A stretch of DNA of 15,395 nucleotides, taken from assembly GCA_902766915.1 (NCBI GenBank), contig CACXFN010000028.1:1-15395 (forward strand). Reading direction: 5' to 3'. Positions 13,916 to 15,395 of this stretch are shown here, piece after piece (the first letter of the stretch is position 1; each line of letters begins with the position of its first letter). The DNA is from an uncultured Eubacteriales bacterium (GTDB taxonomy: Bacteria > Bacillota > Clostridia > Peptostreptococcales > Anaerovoracaceae). Position numbers and translations under genes: made by a program. The notes under the pieces were generated by a model. The model searched no databases and was not told the DNA's origin. It was given only the letters and a program-made list of their open reading frames with translations.

Positions 13916-13920
13916 TAAAA

Positions 13921-13962
13921 CAATTCGTTAAAGCAATTTGAACACAATCCGTTAAAGCAATT
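13921..13962. repeat. 24-nt-spaced direct repeat just upstream of the atp promoter
   Basis: CAATTCGTTAAAGCAATT (13921-13938) recurs as CAATCCGTTAAAGCAATT (13945-13962) with one mismatch. The second copy ends 1 nt before the -35 element. The spacing is slightly more than two helical turns, so it could hold a pair of regulator molecules on about the same face. No known consensus was recognised. Confidence 0.6.
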
Positions 13963-13963
13963 C

Positions 13964-13992
13964 TTGGAAACATGTTTAATCTGTGTTAGAAT
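13964..13992 (+). promoter_or_regulatory. Promoter of the atp operon (predicted leaderless atpI mRNA)
   Basis: TTGGAA (13964-13969), a 17-nt spacer and TAGAAT (13987-13992), preceded by TGT so that the -10 is extended (TGTTAGAAT). GTAATTT separates the -10 from the ATG of atpI at 14000. No ribosome site is present, so transcription would start at or one base from the start codon. Confidence 0.65.
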
Positions 13993-13999
13993 GTAATTT

Positions 14000-14374
14000 A
14001 TGAATGTTCAGAAGACTCAAAGTGTTTTGACTACATTTCTATATTTAATCTTACTTATAGGAATTGTTTCTACTGTAATTACATATACCGGTTCCGGAAT
14101 ATCTGGCAGCCTACCAGGGTTGGCAGGTCTTTTGGTGGGCACCGTTACATGTGGCGGAAATTATCTCCTGCTGCATCTAATGGTTAAATGGCTCTCATCG
14201 GAAAATTACTTTATGGCAATTCAATCATATGTTGTGAGAATGCTAATTTATTTGGCAGCGGCTTTCCTAACAGTGAAAATCGGCATGGCTGCTGTTGTTA
14301 CATTTTCTGCAGCTATCGTTGCAATATCACTTTCGCTTTTCTACGCATACGGAATAAAAGGAAACAGAGAATAA
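14000..14374 (+). CDS. atpI: ATP synthase subunit I (AtpI-like assembly protein)
   Basis: The 124-residue protein has four membrane segments (about 9-28, 37-62, 76-94 and 98-116) and few conserved residues. Assignment rests on this topology and on its place directly before atpB and atpE, where the small AtpI protein lies in many Firmicutes. AtpI proteins help assemble the c-ring and, in some species, affect magnesium uptake. The ATG at 14000 fits the length. It has no Shine-Dalgarno sequence, while an extended -10 sits 7 nt upstream. The gap to atpB is 19 nt and holds its ribosome site. The protein diverges strongly between species, so sequence alone would give only a weak call. Confidence 0.75.
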   Translation: MNVQKTQSVLTTFLYLILLIGIVSTVITYTGSGISGSLPGLAGLLVGTVTCGGNYLLLHLMVKWLSSENYFMAIQSYVVRMLIYLAAAFLTVKIGMAAVVTFSAAIVAISLSLFYAYGIKGNRE

Positions 14375-14393
14375 TTACCTAACGAGGTTTTTG

Positions 14394-15122
14394 ATGGTTA
14401 ATGTTGATGAATTAGGAGCACGAATAATTTGGAGTTTCGGAGACGGTTCTTTCTATATTACCGAGAGTACCCTCTTCGGTCTTATTGTTGCGGTAGTTTT
14501 AGCTATTCTGGGAATCTGGCTTGGAAGCAGACTAGAAAAGATTCCTCGCGGAAAGCAGATTGTGGCGGAATTCATAGTTGGCTGGGTGTACAAATTCACG
14601 GAAGACAATATGGGAAAGAGGAATGTAACCTTCGCCCCATATGTGGGAACCATCCTGGCTTTTGGATTCCTGGCAAGTTCCCTGGGCCTCTTCGGCCTAC
14701 GCCCAATTACCGCCGACCTGAATGTAACGGGAGCACTTGCCCTCCTTACCTTCCTTATGATTTTGATCAATTCCATTAGACGTCAAGGCTTAGGCGGAAA
14801 GCTAAAGCATATGTGCGATCCATATCCCTTCATGTTCCCACTTAAACTTATAGAGGAAGTGGCACTCCCGGTTTCACTGGCCCTCCGTATGTTCGGTAAC
14901 ATCCTAGGCGGATATATAATAGTTGAATTATGGCTTCATTTGATGACCTGGTTAAGTGAAATGGTAACTGATATCCCTTTCCTTAGGGCGATTACGGTTC
15001 TCCCCCTTAACGCGGTCTTTGATATAGCAGAACCTGCAATCCAGGCGTTCATATTCACCATGCTTACAGTAATTAACCTTACTACTGCAATGCATGTATC
15101 CGGCGCCTCGGATGAGCATTAA
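14394..15122 (+). CDS. atpB: F0F1 ATP synthase subunit a
   Basis: This 242-residue protein is the F0 stator channel that passes ions to the c-ring. The essential Arg is R165 in LPVSLALRMFGNILGG, the most conserved segment of subunit a and equal to R210 of E. coli. The C-terminal PLNAVFDIAEPAIQAFIFTMLTVINL (204-229, with E213 and Q217) is also typical. About five to six membrane segments are seen. I chose the ATG at 14394 because GAGG (14384-14387) lies 6 nt before it. The in-frame TTG at 14391 is too close to that site. The gene is followed by atpE after 33 nt. Compared with the E. coli protein the N-terminus is shorter, as is usual in Firmicutes. Confidence 0.96.
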   Translation: MVNVDELGARIIWSFGDGSFYITESTLFGLIVAVVLAILGIWLGSRLEKIPRGKQIVAEFIVGWVYKFTEDNMGKRNVTFAPYVGTILAFGFLASSLGLFGLRPITADLNVTGALALLTFLMILINSIRRQGLGGKLKHMCDPYPFMFPLKLIEEVALPVSLALRMFGNILGGYIIVELWLHLMTWLSEMVTDIPFLRAITVLPLNAVFDIAEPAIQAFIFTMLTVINLTTAMHVSGASDEH

Positions 15123-15155
15123 ATCTAAAAAATATTTCTAACACAGGAGGAAAAA

Positions 15156-15371
15156 ATGAGTATTTTCGGAATTGCACTAGCAATGGGTATGGCATGTTTA
15201 GGCATCGGCATCGGTCAGGGTATGGGTCTTAGCAAAGGCCTGGATGGTATAGCCAAGCAACCTGAGGCATCTAATAAGATTCAGACTGCCATGATCGTAG
15301 GTATGGCTCTCATGGAAACCATAGGCATCCTTACCTTCGTTATCGCAATCATTCTGTCCAGCAGAGTATAG
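15156..15371 (+). CDS. atpE: F0F1 ATP synthase subunit c
   Basis: This 71-residue hairpin protein forms the rotating c-ring. Helix 1 carries the glycine pattern GIGIGQGMG (16-24), the loop is AKQPEA (33-38, with the usual R replaced by K) and helix 2 holds the ion-binding E54 in MALMETIGIL. Q21 in helix 1 and T55 after the Glu resemble sodium-binding c subunits, but the Tyr found four residues further in those proteins is L59 here, so the coupling ion stays open. AGGAGG (15145-15150) lies 5 nt before the ATG. No terminator follows in the last 24 nt, so the operon most likely continues with atpF beyond the window. Confidence 0.95.
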   Translation: MSIFGIALAMGMACLGIGIGQGMGLSKGLDGIAKQPEASNKIQTAMIVGMALMETIGILTFVIAIILSSRV

Positions 15372-15395
15372 CTCCCGACTGAAATTATTATTTAG

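Overview
The window looks like chromosomal DNA of a low-to-moderate GC anaerobic Firmicute, most likely Clostridia (Lachnospiraceae or a neighbouring family). The evidence is strong AGGAGG-type ribosome sites, a YtrA-type GntR/ABC cassette, an azlCD pair, a TIGR01212 radical SAM protein, a TPM/zinc-ribbon membrane gene pair and the start of a classical atp operon (atpI-atpB-atpE). I cannot name the genus from the sequence alone. No phage, transposon, CRISPR, tRNA or rRNA signal was seen.

Layout. 1-465 (+) is the catalytic C-terminal end of an S9 prolyl-oligopeptidase-type peptidase cut by the window edge. 502-1549 (+) is azlC-azlD, a branched-chain amino acid exporter. 1634-3515 (-) is a three-gene operon, gntR-like regulator, ABC ATPase and ABC-2 permease, with overlapping reading frames. 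Its promoter and a perfect 14-bp inverted repeat lie at 3601-3669. Divergent from it, 3694-4497 (+) is a TcdA/CsdL-type E1-like enzyme, followed by a YtqA-like radical SAM protein (4560-5435). 5448-13068 (-) is one compact four-gene unit read right to left: a giant MacB-like ABC transporter fusion (1456 aa), a YwaF/TMEM164-like membrane protein, a double-zinc-ribbon membrane protein and a TPM-domain protein with a glycine-rich tail. Divergent from this unit is thrH (13238-13864, +). From 14000 to the right edge the atp operon begins (atpI, atpB, atpE).

The most unusual object is the giant ABC transporter and its operon. It carries a complete ATPase domain, one membrane segment, about 1,020 extracellular residues and a C-terminal FtsX-type permease part. 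The extracellular part holds 27 unbroken pentads of the form [FLI]-D-[ML]-S-x, then three diverged helical repeats, then 14 exact heptads with Met at one core position. The three downstream genes follow with gaps of 16 and 8 nt or a 14-nt overlap, so the set may be a cell-envelope system that spans membrane and wall. This is inference from architecture and gene order.

A second theme is initiation. Three genes (tcdA, the giant ABC gene and atpI) have an extended -10 element (TGnTAnnnT) ending only 6-7 nt before the ATG and no Shine-Dalgarno sequence, which predicts leaderless mRNAs. Their neighbours (azlD, the gntR operon, thrH, atpB, atpE) have textbook ribosome sites. Other oddities are a 12-nt tandem repeat inserted in the tcdA homologue, a possible fragment of the pentad repeat in the thrH-atpI gap, and a c-subunit sequence with some residues associated with sodium binding.
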